Source of the DNA: Streptacidiphilus fuscans | GTDB lineage: Bacteria > Actinomycetota > Actinomycetes > Streptomycetales > Streptomycetaceae | Assembly (NCBI RefSeq): GCF_015690355.1 | Contig: NZ_JADPRT010000011.1 | Span: 62,001 to 126,000, forward strand | Reading direction: 5' to 3' | DNA: 64,000 nucleotides | The notes under the pieces: model-generated | What the model was told of the DNA's origin: nothing | Seen by the model: the letters and a program-made list of their open reading frames with translations, nothing else | Databases searched by the model: none | In this document: positions 46,453 through 55,193 of the stretch, in pieces | Position numbering within the stretch: the stretch's first letter is position 1 | Layout of the letters: each line of letters opens with the position of its first letter | Made by a program: the position numbers and the translations under genes

Positions 46453-47487
46453 TTGTTCACCCGTCGTCGCTTCGCCACGCCCTTTGCGCTCTCCGGTGCG
46501 CTCGCCGCCGTCTCCATGCTGGGGGTCGCCACGCCCGCGCATGCCGACGGCGGATCAGGCGGGGGCATCGGTACCGCCTCCGCGACCACCGCGGAGGCCG
46601 CGTTGGACGTGAGGCTGCTCAACGCCATCGACGTCCCCATCGATGTCTCGCTGAACCGGATCACTGCCCCGTCCTCGAAGCAGGACACCGCGCTGACCGC
46701 CGTGGTCGGCGGCGTCGGCGGTCCGGGGCGGCGGCAGCCGGTCAACCTGCTGCTGGCCAAGGTCGGCGAGAGCTCGGCCATGGCCGACGCGAGCGGCTCG
46801 CACGCGAGCGTCACCCTGGCCGAGGCGCACCTGCACCTGCCCGGCCTGCCGCTGACCGAGCTGCTCGGCCTCAAGGCCGTGACCGCGAAGGCCGACTGCC
46901 CGGCGAACGGCGCCCCGTCCGCCGAGGCCAACGTGCTCGGCGACATCACGGTGCTGGGCCTCACCGTCCACCTCAGCGCGTCGGGGGAGACGCGCGTCCC
47001 GGTGCCGGCGCTCGGCGAGGTCGACCTGTGGCTGTCGAAGCACAGCACCACCTCCGACTCGGCGGCGGCGACGGCGCTGGACCTGGAGGTCTCGGTGAAC
47101 CCGCTCAACCTCAACGTGGCTGCTGTCACGGGCAAGTTCGTGCTGGCGGACGTCTCCTGCACCAAGGGTGACGGCAGCGGCAGCGGCAGCGGCGGCAACA
47201 GCGGCGGCGGGACCGGCGGCAGTGGTGGTAGCGGTGGCAGTGGCGGCAGCTCCGGCGGCGGCAGCACGCGCGGCGCTTCGGGCGGCGGTGGGTCCTCGGT
47301 CTCGGGCGGTTCCGGCTCGGGCAGCTCCGGCTCGGGCACCGGGACGGACGCCTCGGACACCACGACGGGTCACCTCGCCGAGACCGGGAGCAGCAGCGCG
47401 ACCCCGGCCATCGCCGGAGGCGCGCTGATCCTGCTCGGTGCGGGCGCCGGCGCGGTCACCCTGACCCGGCGTCGTCGGTGCGGCTGA
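46453..47487 (+). CDS. LAETG-anchored cell-wall protein (SCO1860 family)
   Basis: 344 residues. N-terminal signal region with RRRFATPFALSGALAAVSML (twin-arginine-like) and cleavage after AHA. The mature domain (about residues 32-235) is strand-rich. Then a ~70-residue Gly/Ser linker, the sortase signal LAETG at 308-312, a hydrophobic segment and the tail RRRRCG. LAxTG is the class E sortase substrate type of actinobacteria. The start is TTG at 46453, because no ATG or GTG in frame precedes it; AGGTGGGGG lies upstream. The SCO1860 family sits next to cobalamin genes in streptomycetes too, as here. Function unknown. Confidence 0.88.
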   Translation: MFTRRRFATPFALSGALAAVSMLGVATPAHADGGSGGGIGTASATTAEAALDVRLLNAIDVPIDVSLNRITAPSSKQDTALTAVVGGVGGPGRRQPVNLLLAKVGESSAMADASGSHASVTLAEAHLHLPGLPLTELLGLKAVTAKADCPANGAPSAEANVLGDITVLGLTVHLSASGETRVPVPALGEVDLWLSKHSTTSDSAAATALDLEVSVNPLNLNVAAVTGKFVLADVSCTKGDGSGSGSGGNSGGGTGGSGGSGGSGGSSGGGSTRGASGGGGSSVSGGSGSGSSGSGTGTDASDTTTGHLAETGSSSATPAIAGGALILLGAGAGAVTLTRRRRCG

Positions 47488-47494
47488 CGGTTCG

Positions 47495-48559
47495 TCAGAT
47501 GGCTAGTGCCTGACCCAAGGCCGCGCAGAAGGCGTCGGTCGTGGCGCGGTCGCGGACCGCGATGCGCAGCCAGTCCGGCCCGAGGCCGGGGAAGCTGTCG
47601 CCGCGCCGGACGGCGAACCCGGCCGCGCGCAGCCGTAGGCGGACCTCGTCCGCACCGGCCAGCTCGACCAGCACGAAGGACGCCTCGGGCGTGCCGTGCA
47701 CCCGGACGCCGGGAAGTTCGGTGAGACGGGTCAGCAGGTGGTCGCGGTCGGCGACGGTCGCCTTGGCGGCGGTGTCGGCCTCGACGAGTGCGGCAGGGGA
47801 GCTGCACGCGATCGCCGCGGTCAGCGCCGGGGAGGAGACGGGCCAGAGCGGCTGTGCGGCGGCGAGTCGGGCGATCAACTCCGGTTCCGCCAGCACATAG
47901 CCGATGCGCAGCCCGGCCAGACCCCAGGTCTTGGTGAGGCTGCGCAGCACGACCAAGCCCGGCACGTCCGACCGCGCGGCGAGGCTCTCGGTCTCGCCGG
48001 GGACGGTGTCGGCGAAGGCCTCGTCCACGACCAGGACGCGGCCGGGCCGGGCGAGTTCGGCCAGGGTGGTGGCCGGATGCAGCACAGAGGTGGGGTTGGT
48101 GGGGTTGCCGACCACGACCAGATCGGCTTCGGAGGGGAACGCCGAAGGGTCGAGTCGGAACCCCGCCTCCTTGCGCAGCAGCAGTCGTTCCACCGGATGC
48201 CCGGCGTCGCGCAGCGCGGCCTCAGGCTCGGTGAACTGCGGATGCACCACGACCGCGCGGCGCGGCCGCAGCGCCCGTGCCAGCAGCACGAACGCCTCCG
48301 CAGCGCCCGAGGTCAGCAGCACCTCCTCGGGCGCGCGACCGTGCCGGGCCGCGACGGCGGCACGCGCGGTGCTGCCGTCCGGGTAGGCGGCCAGCCCGTC
48401 GAGGCTGTCCGCCAGGACCCGCCGCAGCCAGGCGGGCGGCGTCCCGGTCCGCACGTTGACTGCGAGGTCGACCAGGCCGCCGCCGACCTCACTGTCGCCG
48501 TGGTGGCGCAGATCCGGCTCGGCGGCGGCGAGTTGGGCCGCCGAAGGGTCAGTGGGCAT
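47495..48559 (-). CDS. cobC: CobC-like PLP-dependent aminotransferase/decarboxylase
   Basis: Class I/II aminotransferase fold, 354 residues. Relatives of the Rv2231c/CobC type are thought to make the aminopropanol arm precursor of cobalamin (L-threonine-phosphate decarboxylase-like) or to be histidinol-phosphate aminotransferase paralogues. The PLP lysine is in LRSLTKTWGLAGLR. Further family motifs are VVGNPTNPTSVL and VLVVDEAFADT. It is the last gene of the cobalamin operon and overlaps the chelatase 3' end by 11 bases. It converges with the LAETG gene, with a 7-base gap and no hairpin. Confidence 0.85.
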   Translation of the reverse strand: MPTDPSAAQLAAAEPDLRHHGDSEVGGGLVDLAVNVRTGTPPAWLRRVLADSLDGLAAYPDGSTARAAVAARHGRAPEEVLLTSGAAEAFVLLARALRPRRAVVVHPQFTEPEAALRDAGHPVERLLLRKEAGFRLDPSAFPSEADLVVVGNPTNPTSVLHPATTLAELARPGRVLVVDEAFADTVPGETESLAARSDVPGLVVLRSLTKTWGLAGLRIGYVLAEPELIARLAAAQPLWPVSSPALTAAIACSSPAALVEADTAAKATVADRDHLLTRLTELPGVRVHGTPEASFVLVELAGADEVRLRLRAAGFAVRRGDSFPGLGPDWLRIAVRDRATTDAFCAALGQALAI

Positions 48560-49547
48560 GGGTGTGCGACCCGTGCGCGTGGTCGTGGTGGTGACTGTCG
48601 TGCCCGTGGTCGCCGTGTCCGTGACCGTCGTGCCCGTGGTCGTGGCTCGGGTCGTCCGGGTGGTGGTGCGGGCGCTGCGGCGCGCCGACCTTGGACTCGA
48701 AACCCGGCATGGCGATGCGGTAGACGCAGGTGTCGCAGTTCATCCGCAGGTCGCCCGCGAGCGTCTCGCGGTAGCGCTCCAGCACCAGCTCGGCCAACTC
48801 CTCGGTGGCGCCCAGCACACCGGCCTGGCGGACCTCGACGTCCGGATGAGCCTCGGCCCAGGCGTCGGCCTGCTCGACGACACGGTCCGGCAGGATGCCG
48901 GTGAAGAGGAAGTACGGCAGCACCACGATCCGCTTGGCGCCCAACAGCTGACAGCGCGTCAGGCCCGTTGCGACGTCCGGCGCTGCCAGTGAGACGAACG
49001 CCGGCTCGACCCCGGCCAGACCCCGGCCCTCCCAGAACAGCCGGGCCACCTTGACGACTTCGGCGTTGGCGTCGGGATCGGTCGAGCCGCGGCCCACCAG
49101 CAGCACCATGGTGTCGGCGCGCTCCTCCGGGCGCAGCACCTCGTCCAACCGCCGCTCCAGGACGGTCAGCAGCGACGGGTGCGGGCCGAGCGGGCGGCCG
49201 TACTGGAAGCTGGTGCCCGCATGACGCTCGCGCTCGCGGACCAGCGCGGCCGGGATGTCGCCCTTGGCGTGCCCTGCCGAGACCAGCACCAGCGGCACGG
49301 CGGCGAAGCGCCGCGCGCCCTGCTCGACCAGCTCGGCGACGGCGTCGGCCAGCGGCGGCGGGGAGAGCTCGATGAACCCGCCGCCGACGGGCGTGTCCGG
49401 CAGCCGGTCCTTGAGCGAGTCGACGAAGGCGCGGAACGCCTCGGCTCCGGCGTCGTCGCGGGTTCCGTGGCCGACGAGAAGGAGGGCGGGAGCGGAGCGA
49501 CTCGAATGATGGGCGGCGGCGGGCGACGGGTGGGCGGGGGCAGTCAC
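48549..49547 (-). CDS. Sirohydrochlorin chelatase (CbiX-like) with His-rich C-terminus
   Basis: Inserts cobalt (or iron) into sirohydrochlorin. 332 residues with two CbiX repeats, the first with LLVGHGTRDDAG, the second with MVLLVGRGSTDPDANAE. After them come CDTCVYR (two cysteines, as in streptomycete CbiX-like proteins) and a ~40-residue tail rich in His (HDHGHDGHGHGDHGHDS). The tail suggests metal storage or delivery. The GTG at 49547 overlaps the cobH stop (GTGA) and has AAGGAG upstream, which fixes the start. The chelated metal is not proven here; cobalt follows from context. Confidence 0.9.
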   Translation of the reverse strand: MTAPAHPSPAAAHHSSRSAPALLLVGHGTRDDAGAEAFRAFVDSLKDRLPDTPVGGGFIELSPPPLADAVAELVEQGARRFAAVPLVLVSAGHAKGDIPAALVRERERHAGTSFQYGRPLGPHPSLLTVLERRLDEVLRPEERADTMVLLVGRGSTDPDANAEVVKVARLFWEGRGLAGVEPAFVSLAAPDVATGLTRCQLLGAKRIVVLPYFLFTGILPDRVVEQADAWAEAHPDVEVRQAGVLGATEELAELVLERYRETLAGDLRMNCDTCVYRIAMPGFESKVGAPQRPHHHPDDPSHDHGHDGHGHGDHGHDSHHHDHAHGSHTHAH

Positions 49548-50179
49548 AGGGACTCCTTGGTGGATGGTGCAGGTGCGGCGGCGTCGCAGGCAGACGCGTA
49601 GAGATCCGGGTAGAGCAGGGCGTTGGCGGCGGCTGCGGCGACGGCGGAGCCGCCCTTCTCCGAGACGTTGCTGACGGCGGGCAGCCCGGAGGCGCGCAGG
49701 GCGGCCTTGGACTCGGCCGCGCCGACGAAGCCGACCGGCAGGCCGATCACCAGCGCGGGGCGGGCGTCGAGTCGCAGCAGCTCCTCCAGCGCGGTCGGCG
49801 CGCAGCCGATCACCCAGACCGCGCCGTGGCCGACCTCCTCCAGCGCCAGGCGGATCGCGGCGGCCGATCGGGTGAGCCCGGTCGCCGGATCGCCCTTGGC
49901 GTCCCGGACGCGGCACAGCGCGCGGCGCGCGGTGATCCCGGCGGCGACCATCTCCACGTCCGCGACCAGCGGCGCGCCCGCGGCCAGGGCGTCGGCGGCG
50001 GAGCGCAGCACGCTCTCGTCGGCGATCACCAGGTCGTCCAGGTAGGCGAGATCGGCGCTGGAGTGCACGACACGCTCCGCGACCGCGCGGGTCAGCGGCG
50101 GCAGGTGGGACGTGTCCGCCCGGGCGCGCAGCCTGCGGTACGACTCCTGCTCGATGGGGTGGACCTGACGGCCAGTCAT
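49544..50179 (-). CDS. cobH: Precorrin-8X methylmutase
   Basis: Moves the C11 methyl to C12 to give hydrogenobyrinate or its cobalt form. 211 residues, the normal size. Typical sequence includes HPIEQESYRRLRARADTSHL, LVADVEMVAAGI and VIGLPVGFVGAAESK. The ATG at 50179 has GGAGGTG upstream; an in-frame GTG at 50248 overlaps the cobJ stop (GTGA) and would add 23 residues with no family counterpart. The stop overlaps the chelatase start. Both aerobic CobH and anaerobic CbiC belong to this family. Confidence 0.93.
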   Translation of the reverse strand: MTGRQVHPIEQESYRRLRARADTSHLPPLTRAVAERVVHSSADLAYLDDLVIADESVLRSAADALAAGAPLVADVEMVAAGITARRALCRVRDAKGDPATGLTRSAAAIRLALEEVGHGAVWVIGCAPTALEELLRLDARPALVIGLPVGFVGAAESKAALRASGLPAVSNVSEKGGSAVAAAAANALLYPDLYASACDAAAPAPSTKESL

Positions 50180-50244
50180 GGCGGCTGCACCTCCGGGGCG
50201 TTGCGGACGAGGGGTGACCGGGGTTCCCGGCTCGGGGGCGGCGT

Positions 50245-51969
50245 TCACCCCTGCCACCGGTAGCCGCGCGGGGTGACGAACCGACCGGCGATCTGCCGGG
50301 AGGCGGTGTTGCCGACGGTGACCACGGTGAACATGTCGACGTCCGTCGGGTCCAGCGCCGCCAGGGTGGTGACCGAGTGCCACTGGTCCGGACGCGAGAC
50401 CGAACGCGCGATGCCGACCGGAGTGGTGGCCGCCTCGCGGTGCTCGGCCAGGATCGCCAGCGCCTTGGGCAGCTGCCAGTCACGGGCGCGACTGCGCGGG
50501 TTGTAGAAGGTGACGACGAGGTCGGCCTCGGCCGCCGCCCGGACCCGGCGCTCGATGACCTCCCACGGCGTGTGCAGGTCGGAGAGGCTGATCGAGACGT
50601 GGTCGTGTCCCAGCGGCGCGCCCAGCAGCGCGGCGGCGGCCAGAGCCGCGGTCACCCCGGGGACGCCGACCACGTCGATGTCGTCGCCCGCCTCGGCCAG
50701 CGCCGGGGAGGCCATCGCGTAGACGCCCGCGTCGCCGCTGCCGATCAGCGCCACGGCCAGGCCCTGTTGGGTCAGGCGGACGGCGCTGCGGGCGCGCTCC
50801 TCCTCCGCGCCCAGGCCGGTGGCCTCGATCCGGACGCCGGGGCGCAGCAGGTCGCGGATCTGGTCGACGTACTGGTCCAGACCGACGATCACCGAGGCCC
50901 GCCGCAGCTCGGCACGGGCCCGGTCGGTGACCAGGTCACGCGCGCCGGGGCCGAGGCCCACGATCGCCAGCCGACCGCGTGCCGGCTTGCGGGCGATCGC
51001 GACGGTCGCCATCGCGGCCCGGCCTTCCGGCGTGGACTTCCGCTTGGGGACCAGGAGTTCGTTCGCCCCCGCCGCGAGCAGCGCCGCCGCCTCGGCCACG
51101 CTCGGCGTGCCGACGGCCTGCAGCGGCGCGGTGGACGGGTTCGGCACGTCGACGGCTGCCAGCGTGTCGGCCTCGAAGATCTCCACCGGGACGCCCAGTT
51201 CCTGAGCGACCGTCAGCAGTCCTGACTCGTCGGCCTTTGCGGTGACCGTGGCGAGGCAGGCGATCGAGCGCTCGCTGAGTCCGGCCTCCGCCAGCGTCTC
51301 GCGGATCAGCGTCCGGATCTCCTCGGCGGGCGCGCCCTTGCTGGCGCCGACGCCCACGACCAGGCTCGGCGTCTGGAGCTGGACGGTCGCGAACTCTCCA
51401 TCGTCGGCCGGGAGTTCGTCGCCTACCACGATCGTCGGAGCGCCAGCGGGCGCGTCCGCCGAGACGTTGGCCGGGAAGGCGGGCAGCGGGTGGCGCTCCG
51501 CGCCGACCAGGCGGACCGGCTCGCCGTCCAGCAGCGCTCGGCTGACGGCCGCAAGGTCCCCGGTGACCGACAGGCCCAGGGTGTCCAGTCCGGCCAGGCC
51601 GGTGGCGTCGGTCGCCGTGGTGATCACCGCTTGGGCGTCCAGCGCGGCGGCGACCCGGGCGGCCAGCGCGTTCGCGCCGCCCTCGTGGCCGCCGATCAGC
51701 GCGACGGCGAAGCGGCGCGCCTCGTCGACGCAGACCACACCGGGGTCGGTGTGCTTGTCCGAGCCCTCGGCCGCGAGCAGCGGCGCGAGCAGGCGGACGG
51801 TGGCCCCGGTGGCGAGGAAGCAGACCAGCTGCTCGCACTCGCCGAACGCGGTGCGCAGCGCTTCGCCGACGGGCGCGTCGTAGACCCGGCAGGCGTCGGC
51901 CCCCAGGGCGTCGGCGAGTTGGACGGCGGCCCGGCGGCCTGCGGCGGTGGCGGCGATCAGGCCGATCAC
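50245..51969 (-). CDS. cobJ: CbiG-CobJ fusion: cobalt-precorrin-5A hydrolase plus precorrin-3B C17-methyltransferase
   Basis: 574 residues. The N-terminal ~325 residues are CbiG (VGVGASKGAPAEEI, LGVPVEIFEADTLAAV), which opens the lactone of cobalt-precorrin-5A. The C-terminal ~240 are the SAM methyltransferase CobJ/CbiH (LAIVGLGPGARDLVT, GVYAMASPALAEAG, VTFYNPRSRARDW). Both steps belong to ring contraction and its follow-up, and the fusion occurs in other actinobacteria. The start GTG has AAGGAG upstream and overlaps the cobL stop (GTGA). CbiG is the anaerobic-type enzyme and the strain is presumably aerobic; see findings. Confidence 0.93.
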   Translation of the reverse strand: MIGLIAATAAGRRAAVQLADALGADACRVYDAPVGEALRTAFGECEQLVCFLATGATVRLLAPLLAAEGSDKHTDPGVVCVDEARRFAVALIGGHEGGANALAARVAAALDAQAVITTATDATGLAGLDTLGLSVTGDLAAVSRALLDGEPVRLVGAERHPLPAFPANVSADAPAGAPTIVVGDELPADDGEFATVQLQTPSLVVGVGASKGAPAEEIRTLIRETLAEAGLSERSIACLATVTAKADESGLLTVAQELGVPVEIFEADTLAAVDVPNPSTAPLQAVGTPSVAEAAALLAAGANELLVPKRKSTPEGRAAMATVAIARKPARGRLAIVGLGPGARDLVTDRARAELRRASVIVGLDQYVDQIRDLLRPGVRIEATGLGAEEERARSAVRLTQQGLAVALIGSGDAGVYAMASPALAEAGDDIDVVGVPGVTAALAAAALLGAPLGHDHVSISLSDLHTPWEVIERRVRAAAEADLVVTFYNPRSRARDWQLPKALAILAEHREAATTPVGIARSVSRPDQWHSVTTLAALDPTDVDMFTVVTVGNTASRQIAGRFVTPRGYRWQG

Positions 51970-53252
51970 GACGGTGCTCCTTGATGAGGGGACGGGCGTT
52001 CGCCCCAGAGGACGAAGACGGGGTTGGTCGCGGCCAGACGGACCGAGTCGCCGGGCAGCGGCGCGAGCCGGCTGGCCTGCAACTGCACGCCGTCGCACAG
52101 GAATCCGGCGTCGAGCAGGGCCCGGCGGGCCGCGGGGACCCGGTCCAGCGCGGCGAGGGTGACCACGACCGTCCGCCGGGCCCGGGCGCAGGCGGCGGCG
52201 ACGATCGCGGGCAGGTCGGACCCGCCCCCGCCGACGAAGACGGCGTCCGGGTCGGGCAGGTCCGTGAGCGCGTCGGGCGCGCTGCCGTGGACCACCGCGA
52301 CCGCGTGATCGACGCCGTGCGCACGGGCGTTGGCGCGGACGCGCTCCACGCCGTCCGCGTCGCGCTCGATCGCGACGACGGCCGCGCCGAGCCGGGCGCA
52401 CTCCACGGCGACCGAGCCGCTGCCCGCGCCGACGTCCCAGATCAGCTCACCCAGGCGCGGACCCAGCCGGGCCAGCGCGAAGGCGCGGACCTCCGCCTTG
52501 GTCAGCATCGCGTCGCGGTGCTCGAACGCGTCCTCGGGCAGCGCCCAACCGCCTTGCGGCGCACCGGAGTACCCGGCGACGCTGCGCATCGCGGGACCGA
52601 CGGGCGTGGTGTCGGCGAGGGAGAGCACGAGGTTGACGGCGGGCCACTCGCGGGACGCGGCCTCGGCCGGGGTGACCGTCACCAGGCTCTCGTCCGGCCC
52701 GCCGAGGTCGGCGGCGACGACCAGCCGACGCGGCCAGCCGTGCGCCGATCCGGACGACGGGACGGCGGCCAGGGCAGCGCCCAGCTCGGCCGGGCCCGCG
52801 CCCGGCGCGGTCAGCACGGCGACCTTGCGCTGCGCGCGGCAGACGGCGAAGGCCGGATGCGGATCGCGTCCGTGCGCGCTGACGACGACGGCGTCGTCCC
52901 ACGGCACACCGAGGCGCGCGAAGGCGCGCGCGACGCTGCTCACGCCGGGGTGCACGTCGAGCGCGCCCGGGCCGAACCGTTCGGCGAGCGCCCGGACGAT
53001 GCCGAAGAAACCGGGATCGCCGGAGGCCAGCACCAGGACGTCGGCGTCCGGGTCGCTCTCGACCAGCGCGGCGACGGCGTCGAGCGCGGGCGCGAGCGGT
53101 CCGAGCGGGAGCGCGCGCTCCGCCGGGACCCGCGCCGCGTCGAGATGCCGCCGCGCGCCGAGGACGAGCGCGGCGCGGCCCAGCAGGGCTTGGTGCGGGC
53201 CGTTCGAGAGGGCGGCGAAGGAGCCGTGCTCCTCACCGAGGACGGTGATCAC
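51966..53252 (-). CDS. cobL: Precorrin-6Y C5,15-methyltransferase (decarboxylating)
   Basis: Bifunctional SAM methyltransferase: the N-terminal CbiE part (about residues 1-210, ASGDPGFFGIVRALAE) methylates C5, and the C-terminal CbiT part (WDVGAGSGSVAVECARLGA, SAM-binding) methylates C15 and decarboxylates. 428 residues. The GTG start overlaps cobM (GTGA), and the stop overlaps cbiG-cobJ. Confidence 0.95.
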   Translation of the reverse strand: MITVLGEEHGSFAALSNGPHQALLGRAALVLGARRHLDAARVPAERALPLGPLAPALDAVAALVESDPDADVLVLASGDPGFFGIVRALAERFGPGALDVHPGVSSVARAFARLGVPWDDAVVVSAHGRDPHPAFAVCRAQRKVAVLTAPGAGPAELGAALAAVPSSGSAHGWPRRLVVAADLGGPDESLVTVTPAEAASREWPAVNLVLSLADTTPVGPAMRSVAGYSGAPQGGWALPEDAFEHRDAMLTKAEVRAFALARLGPRLGELIWDVGAGSGSVAVECARLGAAVVAIERDADGVERVRANARAHGVDHAVAVVHGSAPDALTDLPDPDAVFVGGGGSDLPAIVAAACARARRTVVVTLAALDRVPAARRALLDAGFLCDGVQLQASRLAPLPGDSVRLAATNPVFVLWGERPSPHQGAPS

Positions 53253-54145
53253 GGCAGCAGTTCAGCGGTGCTGTCGGCGGTGACCTCGGCGTTGGCCCCA
53301 GCGGAACGAAGCATTCGGCGTGCGCCGCGCTCCGCCTTGCGGAACGTGTGGAAGTGCCCCGGGTGGTAGAGGTGCGACCGGGTGCCTTCCGCGCCGAGCG
53401 CCGGACCGACCAGGAAGAGTGTGTGCTTCCAGAGCTTGTGCTCCTTCACCGTCGCCTCCAGCGTGGCGATGGTGCAGTGCAGCAGCAACTCCTCGGGCCA
53501 GGTGGCCTGGTAGGCCACCACGACCGGCGTCTCGGGCGCGTAGCCGCCCTCGACGAGCTCCTCGACCAGCTGCTTGGTGCGGGCGGCGGAGAGGAAGATC
53601 GCCATGGTGGTCCCGTGCCGCGCGAACTCGCGGACCTCCTCGCCCGGCGGCATCGGCGTCTTGCCGCCGCCCAGTCGGGTGAGGATCACGCTCTGCGCGA
53701 CCTCGGGGATGGTCAACTCCCGCTGCGCCAGGGCGGCGACGGCGGAGAAGGAGGAGACGCCGGGGACGATCTCGGTCGCAAGGCCCAGCGCGCGGCAGCG
53801 GTCCAGCTGTTCCTGCACTGCGCCCCAGAGCGACGGGTCACCGGAGTGGATCCGCGCCACCCGGCCGCCCTCGCGGGCGGTGCGCTCGTAGACGGCGAGC
53901 ACGTCCTCCATCGGGATCAGCGAGGAGTCGAGGATCTCGGCGTCCTGGCGCGCGTGCTCCAGCACCTCGGCCTGGACCAGGCTGGCGGCCCAGATCACCA
54001 CGTCCGCCTCGGCGATGGCGCGCGCGGCGCGGAAGGTGAGCAGGTCGGCGGCGCCAGGCCCGGCGCCCACGAACGTCACCTTGCCGACAACGTTCTCGCC
54101 TGCCTGCGTCTCGTTTCCCTGCGTCTCGTTCGCCTGCGTCGTCAC
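53249..54145 (-). CDS. cobM: Precorrin-4 C11-methyltransferase
   Basis: SAM-dependent methyltransferase of the corrin-ring series. 298 residues with the tetrapyrrole methylase fold: VTFVGAGPGAADLLTFRAAR near the N-terminus, RIHSGDPSLWGAVQEQLD in the middle, EIVPGVSSFSAVAALAQREL after it. The N-terminal ~20 residues are Thr/Gln/Asn-rich with NETQ repeats. Start and stop overlap neighbours by GTGA. Confidence 0.95.
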   Translation of the reverse strand: MTTQANETQGNETQAGENVVGKVTFVGAGPGAADLLTFRAARAIAEADVVIWAASLVQAEVLEHARQDAEILDSSLIPMEDVLAVYERTAREGGRVARIHSGDPSLWGAVQEQLDRCRALGLATEIVPGVSSFSAVAALAQRELTIPEVAQSVILTRLGGGKTPMPPGEEVREFARHGTTMAIFLSAARTKQLVEELVEGGYAPETPVVVAYQATWPEELLLHCTIATLEATVKEHKLWKHTLFLVGPALGAEGTRSHLYHPGHFHTFRKAERGARRMLRSAGANAEVTADSTAELLP

Positions 54146-54930
54146 AGCTTTCCCCCTCGGCCCTCGCGCCGCGCCGGGGCGATCAGCGTCGACAGATACG
54201 GCAGTTCTCCGGTCAGCGGTGAGCCCGCCGGGTGCAGTTGTTGGTCCGGCAGGCCGAGCGCGGCTCCCCAGACGACGTCGGCCTCGCGCCCGGACTCCGC
54301 CAGCGCCGCGGCGACCTGACGCGCGAACCGGCCGAACTTGTAGGCGACCACGGTGCCCGGCCCCGCCAGCGCGTTCTTGAGCACGTCCGCGCCCGCGGTC
54401 ACCGGAACCAGCGTCAGCGGCTCGGTGCCCTCGGCCAGGACGGTGCCGCTGCGGGCGGCGAGGTCCTGCATGGCGGTGATGCCGGGGACCGTCTCGACCG
54501 TCAGGCCGGGGACGAGTTCGCGCAGCGTGTGGGCGAGGTAGGTGAAGGTGGAGTACACGTTCGGGTCACCGATCGTCGCGAACGCGACGGTCACCCCCGC
54601 ACCGTCGCGCTCACGGTCACCCGCACCTTCACCCTCGCCGCTGCCGCCGAGGAGCTCGGCGACGCGGGCGCCGGCGGCGTCCCAGGCGGCCTCGCGGCGC
54701 GCCCGGTCCTCGCGCTCGTTGAGGGCGAAGACGACCCGGACCACCTTGGCCGCGTCCGCGTGGTGCAACACGGTGGCCTCGGCCCGGCCGACCTCGCCGC
54801 TGTCCATGACCGGCACCACGACGACGTCGGCCTCGCGCAGTACGCGCACCGCCTTGACGGTGACCAGCTCCGGATCACCCGGTCCCATGCCCACGCCGAC
54901 CAGGCGCGGGCCAGACGCGCGTACGCGCAC
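54142..54930 (-). CDS. cobI: Precorrin-2 C20-methyltransferase
   Basis: First dedicated methylation of cobalamin synthesis. 262 residues; LVGVGMGPGDPELVTVKAVR lies near the start, and FATIGDPNVYSTFTYLA is the substrate-site motif. The frame is open upstream, but the riboswitch occupies 54961-55085. I prefer the GTG at 54930 because TGAGGA lies eight bases upstream; the GTG at 54975 is inside the aptamer end. An acidic insert rich in Gly, Glu and Arg (about residues 115-135) is unusual. First gene of the operon. Confidence 0.93.
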   Translation of the reverse strand: MRVRASGPRLVGVGMGPGDPELVTVKAVRVLREADVVVVPVMDSGEVGRAEATVLHHADAAKVVRVVFALNEREDRARREAAWDAAGARVAELLGGSGEGEGAGDRERDGAGVTVAFATIGDPNVYSTFTYLAHTLRELVPGLTVETVPGITAMQDLAARSGTVLAEGTEPLTLVPVTAGADVLKNALAGPGTVVAYKFGRFARQVAAALAESGREADVVWGAALGLPDQQLHPAGSPLTGELPYLSTLIAPARREGRGGKL

Positions 54931-54960
54931 GGCAGCAGTCCTCACTCGGGGGTCCGCGCC

Positions 54961-55085
54961 CCGGCTCGTGGTCACGGCGGCCAGAGTTCCTGGCTCACGG
55001 GGCTTCATACCCCGCTGACAGTGGCGGGACCGCGCCGGATTCGCACCGGACTTCCTCGTCATTGCCGCCGTGTTCAGTTTTCAGG
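54961..55085 (-). promoter_or_regulatory. Cobalamin riboswitch
   Basis: Read on the minus strand: GGTGCGAATCCGG, the B12 box GCCACTG (55025-55019), GCGGGG...AGCCCCG and AGCCAGGAACTCTGGCC. These are the conserved pieces of the Rfam cobalamin aptamer in the right order. It ends just before the cobI ribosome site, so cobalamin binding probably hides that site and shuts the operon off. Exact ends are estimated. Confidence 0.9.
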
Positions 55086-55193
55086 TTTTGCCTTTTCAGG
55101 CCTCGAAATCCCACCATGCTGCGCGTACGGCAGTCAACCGGACCCGCTGTGGCCTGGCCCACGCCGGATCGAGCCCGGACGCTGTTCCCGGAA

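Noticed and set aside
48549-50483. Single 644-aa frame covering the chelatase and more
   Set aside because: Only the part from the GTG at 49547 is a CbiX-type protein; upstream is the shadow of cobH.
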